Of a DNA stretch of 34,143 nucleotides, positions 24,652 to 32,971 are shown in pieces (position 1 is the first letter of the stretch; each line of letters opens with the position of its first letter). Source of the DNA: Alphaproteobacteria bacterium (GTDB lineage: Bacteria > Pseudomonadota > Alphaproteobacteria > Micavibrionales > Micavibrionaceae); assembly GCA_030426925.1 (NCBI GenBank), contig JAUHXT010000016.1, positions 1 through 34,143 on the forward strand, written 5' to 3'. The notes under the pieces are model-generated. The model ran no database searches. It was not told the origin of the DNA and was given only the letters and a program-made list of their open reading frames with translations. The position numbers and the translations under genes were made by a program.

Positions 24652-25107
24652 ATGACCAGATCACTTTCCCTTTTTGCGGGCGTGTTGGCGCTCGGCATAT
24701 TGGCACCGGCATCGGCGCAGGCCGCTCCGTACTGCCGTGAATTCACCAAGGATATTGTCGTCGGCGGCCGCGTACAGCAAGGTTACGGCACCGCATGCCA
24801 GCAACCCGACGGTTCGTGGCAGGTGGTGAACGAGGCTGTGCCTGACCCGATCGCAAACTCCGCCCCGATTTACGCGGAGCCGGTCTACACGGCCCCCGTT
24901 TATAACAGCGCCCCGGTTTACGTTGAACCGCGCTACGGTTACGAAACCTATTACGCCCCGTATCCACGCCGCAATTACAGCTCCTTTTCCATCAGTATTG
25001 GGGATGGCTGGAAACGCCACGGCCATAGACGCCATCGCGGCCACGGCTGGGGGCATCACAAACGCCACGGCCACCATAAGCATGGTTGGGGACATCACAG
25101 ACGCTGA
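24652..25107 (+). CDS. Secreted protein with His/Arg/Gly-rich C-terminus
   Basis: A 151-residue protein with a signal peptide (about 1-24, cleavage after SAQA), a small Cys-containing region ([23 protein letters not shown]), a Pro/Tyr/Val-rich repeat ([25 protein letters not shown]) and a tail from about 120 composed mainly of His, Arg, Lys, Gly and Trp (units like [14 protein letters not shown]). The tail could bind metals such as Ni, Zn or Cu, or anionic envelope polymers. AAGGACG precedes the ATG. The middle region resembles many short periplasmic proteins of alphaproteobacteria. Confidence 0.8.
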   Translation: MTRSLSLFAGVLALGILAPASAQAAPYCREFTKDIVVGGRVQQGYGTACQQPDGSWQVVNEAVPDPIANSAPIYAEPVYTAPVYNSAPVYVEPRYGYETYYAPYPRRNYSSFSISIGDGWKRHGHRRHRGHGWGHHKRHGHHKHGWGHHRR

Positions 25108-25143
25108 GTGCGTTAACCAATAGTCCGGACAACAGACTTGTTT

Positions 25144-25172
25144 TTGAATAATTTCACTCCATATTGTATAAT
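25144..25172 (+). promoter_or_regulatory. Strong sigma70-type promoter candidate
   Basis: TTGAAT-N17-TATAAT with a perfect -10 and ideal spacing, about 36 bases before the start of the 253-residue gene. Confidence 0.65.
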
Positions 25173-25207
25173 TATGGAAATATTTTGGGTGTGGAGTTAT
25201 TTCTTAA

Positions 25208-25969
25208 ATGTCTGAAAAATATAGTATTTCAGTCAGGTCATATCAGGTAATAGGCGTGGGTACGCACTACGCTGTAACTTTTAATGGCCCACAGGGCTCG
25301 TTTGAAATGAACGGCTTTCCACTTGACCCTGAAACCGGAGAAATTGTTTTCGGTGAGGATGGCACAGCTCTGGCGGTTGTTGCAGGCAGATTCGATGGGC
25401 GTCTTCTTGGTGAAGATGTCATATTTGAAACAGAGTCATTCGAAGAATTTGCTGCCAATTTAGGTCAGGCGGTATTAGCGGCCAATGAAATCAACAATTC
25501 TGGTCTAGGCTATAGCCTTCTTGGGCCGAATTCCAACAGTGCGGCCTTCACAATTCTGGAAGCGATGGGACTGGATTATCCCGGCAGACCCGGAGCCATA
25601 GACCCGGGATACGGAACACGACTTTTGGGTGGTCAGACCATTGCGCAAATTCGATCCATAGATCCGGCGCAGCTTATTAATTCTGTGGCTTTGGTGCCGT
25701 CTCTATTTTTAGAAAACGTGGGGCGCGTCATCCGCGAGGTTTTTGGAAGTGGCAAGTTCTTAAATCAGGAAACCAAATTCGGAAACGCAGGCGACGATCC
25801 GCTTTGGTCATCACCATATCTGGAAGCACCAGGTGTACAGCTGACAAAGAATTTTGCCACCGCTGCAAATCCGCTGACTATCGCCGCCACAAATATCAAT
25901 GCATTAAAAGATACACCGGTACTCGATAGGGGTGGTGTATCTCGCGCAGTATCAACGCTCGAGGCCTAA
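25208..25969 (+). CDS. Hypothetical protein, 253 aa
   Basis: I recognise no family. The N-terminal third looks beta-rich (YSISVRSYQVIGVGTHYAVTF, a Gly/Asp-rich turn region), and a GPNSNSAAFTILEAMGLDYP segment near residue 106 is the most motif-like part: a polar NSNS turn followed by a helix. The C-terminal part is Ala/Asn/Leu-rich. There is no signal peptide or membrane helix. It has a strong promoter, a GGAG ribosome-binding site 11 bases before the ATG, and a 4-base tail overlap with the flagellin gene. It may be a single-gene transcription unit. Confidence 0.75.
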   Translation: MSEKYSISVRSYQVIGVGTHYAVTFNGPQGSFEMNGFPLDPETGEIVFGEDGTALAVVAGRFDGRLLGEDVIFETESFEEFAANLGQAVLAANEINNSGLGYSLLGPNSNSAAFTILEAMGLDYPGRPGAIDPGYGTRLLGGQTIAQIRSIDPAQLINSVALVPSLFLENVGRVIREVFGSGKFLNQETKFGNAGDDPLWSSPYLEAPGVQLTKNFATAANPLTIAATNINALKDTPVLDRGGVSRAVSTLEA

Positions 25970-27312
25970 AACAACCGGAAGATCGACTGCTGGCTCTGCG
26001 CATTGAGAGCAAGGGTGGTGATAGCCAGCCGCTGGCGCACCGCGCTGGCCAGCAATTCCGCACCCAGCTGGTTCTGGTCCGCGACAACCAGGTCGTCCGC
26101 CCCGGCCCGCAGGTGGTTGATCGTATTCCGCGAAAAAGTCTGCCGCGTTGTGATAATGCTCAGATCGCTTTGCAGGCTGGAATTATAGGTGCGTAAGAAC
26201 TGCCGCGCTTCGCGGATTTCATCGAACAGCTTAAGCATCTCCGTCTTGCTGAAGAAATTATCGCCCGTCAGTCCAATGCCCAGGGATGACGCGTCAATCC
26301 CGTCTGTCACAAGGCTTTTTGAGCGGTCTTCATCGAAATAGGTAACAAGGTTGTCGCCTTGCAACAGCCCGATCCCGCGGTAATGCGCATCTTCGGTTAT
26401 CTGGTCGATCTGTGACAGCAGGCTTAAGTAATCTTCCCGGTATTCCACGGCACGCGTTGATACGTTGACATCCGGATGCTGGACGAACAGCCCGCCACCC
26501 CATTCGATGATGTAGTTCAGGTTGTTGTTGTTCGGTAAGTCGTTCCATAGGGCATCGGCGCGCAAGTGTGCGAAGTTTTCCGGGTTACCCGGCCCGAAAA
26601 ACTGGTTCGGTTCGCCCGGCGCCCAGTTTTCATACATGCCGTTCACCGCCGACCCGCCGGCCAGTCCTTGCCAGAACTGCTGTCCGGCTTCCGGCCCCGT
26701 AACCCATCGCCACACGCCTTCGACTTCATCGTCACTGCCGCCCAGCCAGCTTGTCGCCGTCAGCAATCCGGCAACCACGTCGTTTTCTGCCTGCGATGTA
26801 ATGGTGGCAAGGTGTCCGGTAATTTCCGGCACACCGTTCAGCTCCGCTTGCTCCGCATTGTCGCGCGCAACATTCCACGGCACAAAATCGGTGGTGTTGG
26901 TGTAAAAGTTGCCGAGTGTGGCGAAATACGCCTTGTCCTGATTCAGGTCGCGGATATATTCCAGCGCGCGCGCATCCGGCGTTTCATCCGTTTTGGGGAA
27001 CAGCTCTAACACCGCTTCGTTCAAAAGCGCTTCGGCGTTGTCGAGGATTTTTAAAATGGCTTCAATTCCGTGGTCGGCTTCTTCGACTGTGCGGATGGAT
27101 GTACCGATCCCGTCCAGCAGCCGTTCAATGTCCGCCGCCCGGTTTTGAAGCGAAAGGGAGGAGAAATAATTTTGTGGATTATCGAGCGCACTGTTGATGT
27201 CTTTTCCAGAAGCCAGCGCATTTTGCAGTTGATCGGTCTCGCGCGACAAATGCTTTGTCGCGGTCAGGATCTGGCGCTGGGAAGCGCTAAGAACTGCCAG
27301 TGAACCCACCAT
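25966..27312 (-). CDS. Flagellin with an inserted C-type lectin-like domain
   Basis: A 448-residue protein. Residues 1-105 match the flagellin N-terminal D0/D1 helices (SASQRQILTATKHLSRE, SALDNPQNYFSSLSLQNRA, ADHGIEAILKIL), and the last 90 or so match the C-terminal helices ending NAQSQQSIFRLF. In between, residues about 134-272 read as a C-type lectin-like fold: GHLATITSQAEN, WLGG (189-192), WRWVTG (201-206), YENWAPGEPN with an EPN motif (234-236), and WNDLP (256-260). No cysteines occur. The filament would thus display the lectin domain outward. The ATG lacks a ribosome-binding site, but a small frame with a strong one ends 8 bases upstream. Confidence 0.85.
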   Translation of the reverse strand: MVGSLAVLSASQRQILTATKHLSRETDQLQNALASGKDINSALDNPQNYFSSLSLQNRAADIERLLDGIGTSIRTVEEADHGIEAILKILDNAEALLNEAVLELFPKTDETPDARALEYIRDLNQDKAYFATLGNFYTNTTDFVPWNVARDNAEQAELNGVPEITGHLATITSQAENDVVAGLLTATSWLGGSDDEVEGVWRWVTGPEAGQQFWQGLAGGSAVNGMYENWAPGEPNQFFGPGNPENFAHLRADALWNDLPNNNNLNYIIEWGGGLFVQHPDVNVSTRAVEYREDYLSLLSQIDQITEDAHYRGIGLLQGDNLVTYFDEDRSKSLVTDGIDASSLGIGLTGDNFFSKTEMLKLFDEIREARQFLRTYNSSLQSDLSIITTRQTFSRNTINHLRAGADDLVVADQNQLGAELLASAVRQRLAITTLALNAQSQQSIFRLF

Positions 27313-27320
27313 GAATAAAC

Positions 27321-27343
27321 TCAGATACTAACCGGATATCTGA
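27321..27343 (-). promoter_or_regulatory. Hairpin just upstream of the flagellin start
   Basis: TCAGATA and TATCTGA are a perfect 7-bp inverted repeat with a 9-base spacer, ending 8 bases before the flagellin ATG. In the mRNA it would fold next to the start codon and overlaps the end of the upstream mini-frame. It may control flagellin translation. Confidence 0.45.
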
Positions 27344-27401
27344 TACAAAAATGGTATGGTGGGCTGATTCCAGAGTGGTTTTCGGCTTTTTCCTGCATCA
27401 T
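27321..27401 (-). CDS. Possible leader peptide upstream of flagellin, 26 aa
   Basis: A short frame starting at a double ATG preceded by TAGGAGATA, a much better ribosome-binding site than that of the flagellin. It ends at a TGA 8 bases before the flagellin ATG, in a different frame, so translation could be coupled through reinitiation. The peptide is polar at first (MMQEKAENHSG) with an aromatic/hydrophobic end. It may only be a translated leader rather than a functional protein. Confidence 0.35.
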   Translation of the reverse strand: MMQEKAENHSGISPPYHFCIRYPVSI

Positions 27402-27650
27402 TATCTCCTATAATTTTTGCAAAAGCGTTTTTCATAAATGTATACCACAGGCCGTGCAATCCTATGCACAGAGTCATGGCAAATTCTACTATACCATTGT
27501 TTTTATGAAGAATATATGAAGGGTCAGCGGGTTTTCAGGGATTTGGACAGAATACCATCGTCGTCATTGCCTCGCTTGGAATGATTGAGGCCAATACGTA
27601 TTTCAGCATTAAATCTTGTAAATATCATAATTATGGTTTTTCCTTAGTAC
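27402..27650. other. Intergenic region between flagellin leader and the orphan gene
   Basis: No gene seen. It should contain the divergent promoters of the flagellin leader (minus strand; an extended -10-like TGG-TATAGT lies at 27488-27496) and of the 27651 gene. A degenerate CGTCATTGC...-type stretch at 27560-27595 recalls proteobacterial dispersed repeats, but the pairing is too weak to call. Confidence 0.4.
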
Positions 27651-28466
27651 ATGGAAGATGCTGATGTAGATGACAAGGGATTGCCGAAAGCGGGGGCAGG
27701 CAAAAAAATTGCGCGAGTTGGTTTGAATGTAGCCAGTTCTATTCCTTTTGTCGGTGGGATTTTGTCGGCCGCAGCAGGGGCTTGGTCTGAAGCTGAACAA
27801 GACGCAGTAAATAAAGTATTCCAGCAATGGATTCAGATGCTTGAAGATGAGTTGCGCGATAAAGCTCAAACAATAGTAGAAATTATGGCGCGCGTAGATA
27901 TTCAGGACGAACGAATTAAAGCAAGAATTGAATCGGATGAATATCAAGCGCTTCTAAAAAAAGCCTTTCATAGCTGGGCAAAAATTGACTCAGAAGCTAA
28001 ACGTCAAAAGATTAGGAATTTACTAAGTAACACGGCAGTTACCAGCGTGTCATCGGATGATGTAGTAAAGCTTTTTATTGATTGGCTAAATACTTATTCA
28101 GATTTTCATTTTGAAGTTATTGGCGAAATATATAGGAGCGGACAAATAACAAGGGGGGAAATATGGAGAAATTTAGGTAGGCCAGATGTAAGGGAAGATT
28201 CTGCTGACGCAGACCTATACAAACTTTTGATAAGTGATTTATCAATCGGTCGAATTATAAGGCAAGAAAGGCAGACGGACTACTACGGTAATTTTGTAAA
28301 AAAACCGACAACCAAGAAGCGCAACGTTGGTGTTAGAGATAATAAAATGAAATCTGCTTTCGATGATGAAGATTATTATGTGCTGACGGATTTAGGTCAG
28401 CAATTTGTCCACTACGCCATGAATGAATTAGTACCAAGAATCGAGTTTAAGGAAGAGGTTGCATAG
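27651..28466 (+). CDS. Orphan protein with Gly-rich hydrophobic N-terminus and winged-helix-like C-terminus
   Basis: A 271-residue protein of no family I can name. Residues about 16-45 contain GLNVASSIPFVGGILSAAAG, a Gly/Ala-rich hydrophobic helix that could enter a membrane. Residues 50-130 are charged and helical (KVFQQWIQMLEDELRDKAQ, KRQKIRNLLSN). Residues about 150-215 (FEVIGEIYRSGQITRGEIWRNLG then LYKLLISDLSIGRIIRQ) look like a winged helix, and the end is YVLTDLGQQFVHYAMNELVP. Codon use is visibly A/T-richer than in neighbours and no good ribosome-binding site is seen, both suggesting acquisition. Could belong to a defence or regulatory function; this is speculation. Confidence 0.8.
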   Translation: MEDADVDDKGLPKAGAGKKIARVGLNVASSIPFVGGILSAAAGAWSEAEQDAVNKVFQQWIQMLEDELRDKAQTIVEIMARVDIQDERIKARIESDEYQALLKKAFHSWAKIDSEAKRQKIRNLLSNTAVTSVSSDDVVKLFIDWLNTYSDFHFEVIGEIYRSGQITRGEIWRNLGRPDVREDSADADLYKLLISDLSIGRIIRQERQTDYYGNFVKKPTTKKRNVGVRDNKMKSAFDDEDYYVLTDLGQQFVHYAMNELVPRIEFKEEVA

Positions 28467-28468
28467 CT

Positions 28469-31459
28469 CTACTCCGCAGCATCTTTCGCGGATAGTTTAC
28501 CCAAAATCGGTTTCAGGTATTGTCCCGTAAAACTACCCTTCGCCTTGGCGATGTCTTCGGGGGTTCCTACGGCAATAATCTTCCCGCCCTTGTGACCGCC
28601 TTCGGGGCCGATATCCAGTATCCAGTCCGCGGTTTTAATCACCTCCAGATTATGTTCGATCACGATGACGGTATTGCCTTTCTCCACCAGGGAATGCAGC
28701 ACCTCCATCAACTTCCGCACGTCTTCGAAATGCAGGCCGGTGGTGGGTTCGTCGAGGATGTAGAGCGTCTTGCCGGTGGAACGCTTGGATAATTCCTTCG
28801 ACAGCTTCACGCGCTGCGCTTCCCCGCCGGACAGCGTCGTCGCCGGCTGCCCGACCTGAATGTATGTCAGGCCGACATCGATCAGCGTTTGCATTTTATC
28901 GCGGATGCTCGGCACCGCTTTGAAAAACACGGCCGCTTCCTCGATCGTCATGTCGAGGATATCGGCAATGGATTTGTCCTTGTATTTAATCTCCAGCGTT
29001 TCGCGGTTATACCGCTTGCCTTTACAGGTTTCGCACTCGACATACACATCGGGCAGGAAATGCATTTCAATCTTGATAACGCCGTCCCCCTGGCACGCCT
29101 CGCACCGTCCGCCCTTGACGTTAAAGGAAAATCGCCCCGGCCCGTAGCCGCGCGCCTTGGCCTCCGGCAGTCCGGCAAACCATTCGCGGATCGGCGTAAA
29201 CGCGCCGGTATAGGTGGCGGGGTTGGATCGCGGCGTCCGCCCGATGGGTGACTGGTCGATATCAATAACCTTATCAAGGAACTCCAGCCCCTGAATGTCC
29301 TTATAGGGCAGGGGATGTTCCCGCGTTTTCATCAGCTTCTGTGACACAGCCTTATACAGCGTATCCAGCGTAAAGGTCGATTTGCCCGAACCCGATACAC
29401 CGGTGACACAAGTAAATGTCCCCAGCGGAATTTCCCCCGTGACGTTCTGCAAATTGTTGCCCGATGCACCGCTGAGTTTCAGCATCGCACCTTTCTTGCC
29501 CTTGCGCCGCTTGGCAGGGACGGGGACTTCCAGCTCCCCGGTCAGGTACTTGGCAGTGATGGATTTTTTGCTCTTCATCACCTCTTTGGGTGTGCCTTCG
29601 GCCACGACTTCGCCGCCATGCACCCCCGCGCGCGGGCCCATATCAATCAAATGGTCGGCGGCGCGGATCGCATCCTCGTCATGTTCGACAACCAGAACCG
29701 TATTGCCGATATCGCGCAGACGTTTCAGCGTTTCCAGCAAGCGGTCGTTATCGCGCTGGTGCAAACCGATGGACGGCTCGTCCAGCACATACAAAACACC
29801 TGTCAGCCCCGACCCGATTTGCGAAGCCAAACGGATACGCTGGCTCTCCCCGCCTGATAACGTCGCGGATGAACGCGACAGCGTCAGGTATTCCAGCCCC
29901 ACATTCATCAGGAACGTCAGGCGGTCGTTGATTTCTTTCAGGATTTTTTCCGCGATCTGGTATTGCTGATTTGTTAACACAATATCGTCATCCCCGCGAC
30001 GCGCGTCAGCGCGTTTAGACGGCGGGGATCCAGCATTGTCAGCAGCTTTGCTGCTGTCTTTTTCCGGATCCCGTTCGTGCAAGCGTCCTTCGGACGCGCC
30101 AACGGGATGACGGGCAAGGTGAGCAAACCAGTTATAGGCATCCTCGATGGAATATTGCGCGACTTCGGCGATATGTTTCTTGTCGATTTTCACGGCCAGC
30201 GCTTCGGGCTTCAAACGGTTGCCGTTACACGCTTCACAGTGCTTGGATGTCTGGTAACGCGATAAATCCTCACGCACGCTGTTACTGTCCGTTTCAATCA
30301 TCCGGCGTTCAAGGTTGGGGATTACCCCTTCGAACGGTTTCTTGTTCTTCCACGTATTCTCTTTGCTTTCATACACGAACTGCACCGTTTCATCGCCGGA
30401 TCCGTACAGGATAATCTCGCGTTGTTCGTCGGTCAGCTTTTCCCACTTGGTCGTGGTCTTGAACCCGAAATGATCGGCCAGGCATTGCAGCGTTTGCAGG
30501 TAATACCCGCCGAATGTCCCCTTGGACCATGGTGCGATCGCCCCGTCTTTTAACGACAGTGATCGGTCCGGCACAACCAGTTCACGGGAGAAGTAGAGCT
30601 GCTCGCCCAGCCCGTCACAGGACGGACATGCCCCGTGCGGCGAGTTAAAGGAAAACAGGCGCGGTTCAATCTCCGCAATCGTAAAGCCGGAGACAGGACA
30701 TGCAAATTTCTCGCTGAAAATTGTCTGCTCGCCGCCATCCGCATTCTCGGCAATGCATAATCCGTCCGCCAGCCGTAACGCCGTTTCAACGGAATCCGCC
30801 AGCCGCGTGGCGATGTCATCCCGAATAACCAGCCGGTCAACCACCACTTCAATGTCGTGTTTCAGCTTTTTATTGAGCGCAGGGACGTCTTCAATCTCGT
30901 ACAGCTCGCCGTCAACCTTGACGCGCTGGAACCCCTTGGCTTGAAGCTCTTTGAATTCCTTGCGGTATTCGCCCTTACGTCCGCGCACGATGGGGGCGAG
31001 AAGATACAGCTTCGTCCCGTCGCCCATCGCCATAATCCGGTCAACCATCTGGCTAACCGTCTGGCTTTCGATGGGCAGGCCTGTGGCCGGGGAATAGGGA
31101 ACACCGACACGCGCCCACAGAAGCCGCATGTAATCGTAAATCTCCGTCACCGTCGCGACCGTCGAACGCGGGTTCTTGGATGTCGTTTTCTGTTCGATGG
31201 AAATGGCGGGGGACAGGCCTTCGATGCTGTCTACATCCGGCTTTTGCATCATCTCCAGGAACTGGCGGGCGTAGGCGGACAGGCTTTCAACGTAACGGCG
31301 CTGCCCTTCGGCGTAAATTGTATCGAATGCAAGGGACGATTTGCCGGAACCGGACAGGCCGGTTATCACGATCAGCTTATCGCGCGGTATATCAATATTG
31401 ATGTTCTTTAAATTATGTTCCCGTGCCCCGCGCACGCTGATTTCTTTCAACATGCCCAT
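28469..31459 (-). CDS. uvrA: Excinuclease ABC subunit A, with an in-frame repeat insertion
   Basis: DNA-damage recognition ATPase of nucleotide excision repair, 996 residues. It has two ABC ATPase halves: Walker [10 protein letters not shown] (34-42) and GVSGSGKST, signatures [14 protein letters not shown] and [14 protein letters not shown], Walker [12 protein letters not shown] and [11 protein letters not shown], and zinc motifs including [23 protein letters not shown] and CETCKGKR. It is about 50 residues longer than typical UvrA because residues about 450-491, between NWFAHL and [16 protein letters not shown], are encoded by a palindromic repeat. ATG at 31453 (MLKEISVRG) is an alternative start. 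No LexA-type box was found upstream. Confidence 0.97.
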   Translation of the reverse strand: MGMLKEISVRGAREHNLKNINIDIPRDKLIVITGLSGSGKSSLAFDTIYAEGQRRYVESLSAYARQFLEMMQKPDVDSIEGLSPAISIEQKTTSKNPRSTVATVTEIYDYMRLLWARVGVPYSPATGLPIESQTVSQMVDRIMAMGDGTKLYLLAPIVRGRKGEYRKEFKELQAKGFQRVKVDGELYEIEDVPALNKKLKHDIEVVVDRLVIRDDIATRLADSVETALRLADGLCIAENADGGEQTIFSEKFACPVSGFTIAEIEPRLFSFNSPHGACPSCDGLGEQLYFSRELVVPDRSLSLKDGAIAPWSKGTFGGYYLQTLQCLADHFGFKTTTKWEKLTDEQREIILYGSGDETVQFVYESKENTWKNKKPFEGVIPNLERRMIETDSNSVREDLSRYQTSKHCEACNGNRLKPEALAVKIDKKHIAEVAQYSIEDAYNWFAHLARHPVGASEGRLHERDPEKDSSKAADNAGSPPSKRADARRGDDDIVLTNQQYQIAEKILKEINDRLTFLMNVGLEYLTLSRSSATLSGGESQRIRLASQIGSGLTGVLYVLDEPSIGLHQRDNDRLLETLKRLRDIGNTVLVVEHDEDAIRAADHLIDMGPRAGVHGGEVVAEGTPKEVMKSKKSITAKYLTGELEVPVPAKRRKGKKGAMLKLSGASGNNLQNVTGEIPLGTFTCVTGVSGSGKSTFTLDTLYKAVSQKLMKTREHPLPYKDIQGLEFLDKVIDIDQSPIGRTPRSNPATYTGAFTPIREWFAGLPEAKARGYGPGRFSFNVKGGRCEACQGDGVIKIEMHFLPDVYVECETCKGKRYNRETLEIKYKDKSIADILDMTIEEAAVFFKAVPSIRDKMQTLIDVGLTYIQVGQPATTLSGGEAQRVKLSKELSKRSTGKTLYILDEPTTGLHFEDVRKLMEVLHSLVEKGNTVIVIEHNLEVIKTADWILDIGPEGGHKGGKIIAVGTPEDIAKAKGSFTGQYLKPILGKLSAKDAAE
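29986..30113. repeat. Compound palindromic repeat inserted in frame within uvrA
   Basis: Two palindromes in opposite orientation. The first has arms ATCCCCGC (29990-29997) and GCGGGGAT (30022-30029), followed by CCAG; the second is preceded by CCGG and has arms ATCCCGTT (30068-30075) and AACGGGAT (30101-30108). Outer ends are CGTC and GACG. Between them is a short hairpin, CAGCAGC/GCTGCTG. Boundaries match those flanking the GIY-YIG gene at 16681-17032. The element keeps the uvrA frame open, adding about 42 residues. Confidence 0.85.
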
Positions 31460-31499
31460 ATAAATGATGTTTTTTTATAAAAAGGCAAATGAAAAGAAC

Positions 31500-31715
31500 T
31501 TAGCCTTGCCCTGGGACAGGAAGGCCTCTTTGTCTTAAGCCTGCATCGCTTACACCATTTGCAGCTAGCCGTGCTGCTGTTCTTTCAGGGGTCTCGAAAC
31601 CGCCTCTGGGTTTTCTGTCCAAAACTACTTCAGTCTGTATGCTGCCATTGTTTCCACCAAAGGATCTGTGAGGAGTTAAGGGGGTCACGATTGCAGGTTT
31701 GTCGAGGTCGCTCAT
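31500..31715 (-). CDS. Hypothetical protein, 71 aa
   Basis: A polar, Pro/Gly/Arg-rich, probably disordered protein (MSDLDKPAIVTPLTPHRSFGG at the N-terminus, ending GLRQRGLPVPGQG) with no recognised family. It has only a weak GGATAAG before the ATG. It lies upstream of uvrA on the same strand, separated by 40 bases. Composition is credible for a real small protein but support is limited. Confidence 0.45.
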   Translation of the reverse strand: MSDLDKPAIVTPLTPHRSFGGNNGSIQTEVVLDRKPRGGFETPERTAARLAANGVSDAGLRQRGLPVPGQG

Positions 31716-31861
31716 GATCTTATCCAGTCATAAATTACAAAGCAGACTTTATGGCGCACTTTTATGTCGTTTGTCAAACGCTGGTCGTAATATTTGAATA
31801 TTGCTTATGAACAGCAGAACGCTATCTTACTGCGGTAACACCGAAAAGAAGGAGAGATTCC

Positions 31862-32476
31862 ATGTACCAACTCTATTATTTCAAAGGCGCGTGCTCTATG
31901 GCCGTTCATATCATCCTGAACGAAGTCGGTCAGGATGTTGAACTGGTCCCCGGCAAGGACGCATCAGGCGAAAAATCGGCAGAACTTTTGAAAATCAACC
32001 CGCGCGGGCAGGTCCCCGTACTGGTGGAAGGCGGTAATCCGTTATACGAAGGCGCTGCGCAGATTATTTATCTGTGTGAGAAATACAAAAGCGACCTGAT
32101 TCCGGCTTCAGGCTGGGAGCGGGCAAAGGCCTTGCAATGGCTGATGTTCTGTAATGCATCACTGCACCCGGCATATTCCCGCGTGAACATCCTGAAACGC
32201 AACGGCGGTTCGGATGAACAGGTAAAAGCATTCCGCGCGATCACACAGGATATGTGGGATTATGTTGAGAAAAACCTGAAAGCCGAAGGCCCGTATCTGT
32301 GTGGTAAGAATGTGACTGCCGCCGATATCCTGCTGACCGTTATCGGTCACTGGGCGGATCCTGGTGTTTATACATACGGTGAAAAGACAAAAGAACTGTT
32401 CAGCAAGGTTATCGCACGTCCTGCCTATCAGAAGGCTATGGCTGCAGAAGGCGTTGAATATAAAGCTGCGGCCTAA
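31862..32476 (+). CDS. Glutathione S-transferase family protein
   Basis: A 204-residue cytosolic GST, probably beta-like. The thioredoxin-fold N-terminus (LYYFKGACSMAVHIILNE, with Cys11/Ser12 at the active-site position) is followed by INPRGQVPVLVEGG and the glutathione-binding YEGAAQIIYL. The C-terminal helical domain includes VTAADILLTVIGHW, the conserved N-capping region. GAAGGAGAG precedes the ATG. It overlaps the convergent hypothetical gene by 4 bases. Substrate is unknown. Confidence 0.93.
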   Translation: MYQLYYFKGACSMAVHIILNEVGQDVELVPGKDASGEKSAELLKINPRGQVPVLVEGGNPLYEGAAQIIYLCEKYKSDLIPASGWERAKALQWLMFCNASLHPAYSRVNILKRNGGSDEQVKAFRAITQDMWDYVEKNLKAEGPYLCGKNVTAADILLTVIGHWADPGVYTYGEKTKELFSKVIARPAYQKAMAAEGVEYKAAA

Positions 32477-32793
32477 AGACCGAGCAGGAAGCGGGCGGCC
32501 GGGTTTGCATCGATTTGCTGCTGGAATGAATACAGGTCGCCTTCGCGAATAATCCGGTCCGCTTCGGCCTGCGCAAATTCTTTAGGGGTCATGTCGGAAG
32601 CCGGCTCGATATTTTTGAATTCTTCAAACGGGTCGATTTTTGGCGCTGATTTATCGCCGCCATAAACATGGATCGTGGCGCTTTGCATGGTAATGGCAAC
32701 ACCATTATCGTCTTTATTGGTAAACGCAGTGAGACTGAGAATCTGCACAAGAATGAATGAGAAAATCGCACATTCGAAAATCAGTTTCGCCAT
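32473..32793 (-). CDS. Hypothetical protein with N-terminal membrane anchor, 106 aa
   Basis: Residues about 3-24 (KLIFECAIFSFILVQILSLTAF) form a signal peptide or membrane anchor. The rest is acidic and helical, with KIDPFEEFKNIEPASDMTPKEFAQAEADRIIREG as its main body and a C-terminal LLGL. It was not assigned to a family. The gene stops 4 bases into the end of the GST gene. The ribosome-binding site is weak (GGGTATTT). It is divergent from ssb. Confidence 0.65.
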   Translation of the reverse strand: MAKLIFECAIFSFILVQILSLTAFTNKDDNGVAITMQSATIHVYGGDKSAPKIDPFEEFKNIEPASDMTPKEFAQAEADRIIREGDLYSFQQQIDANPAARFLLGL

Positions 32794-32914
32794 AGAAATA
32801 CCCGTTTTTACCCTGTTCAGCCCGCCTGGCCGTTATTATCTTTCTATTATAGCGTGTTAGGTTTAAATCAGACCTAAATTTTGGATAAAATTTTATCTAT
32901 TTGCCATCAAGGCT

Positions 32915-32941
32915 TTGAAAATCCTGTGTCTGCGTTATAGT
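32915..32941 (+). promoter_or_regulatory. Candidate promoter for ssb
   Basis: TTGAAA-N15-TATAGT, 31 bases before the ssb start. Spacing is shorter than ideal, but both hexamers are good. Confidence 0.45.
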
Positions 32942-32971
32942 GGGGCTATACAAACAAAAGGAAGTGTAATT

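Noticed and set aside
27560-27595. Possible degenerate copy of a CGTCATTGC-type dispersed repeat
   Set aside because: Only a 5-bp stem can be drawn, and no second copy lies in the window.
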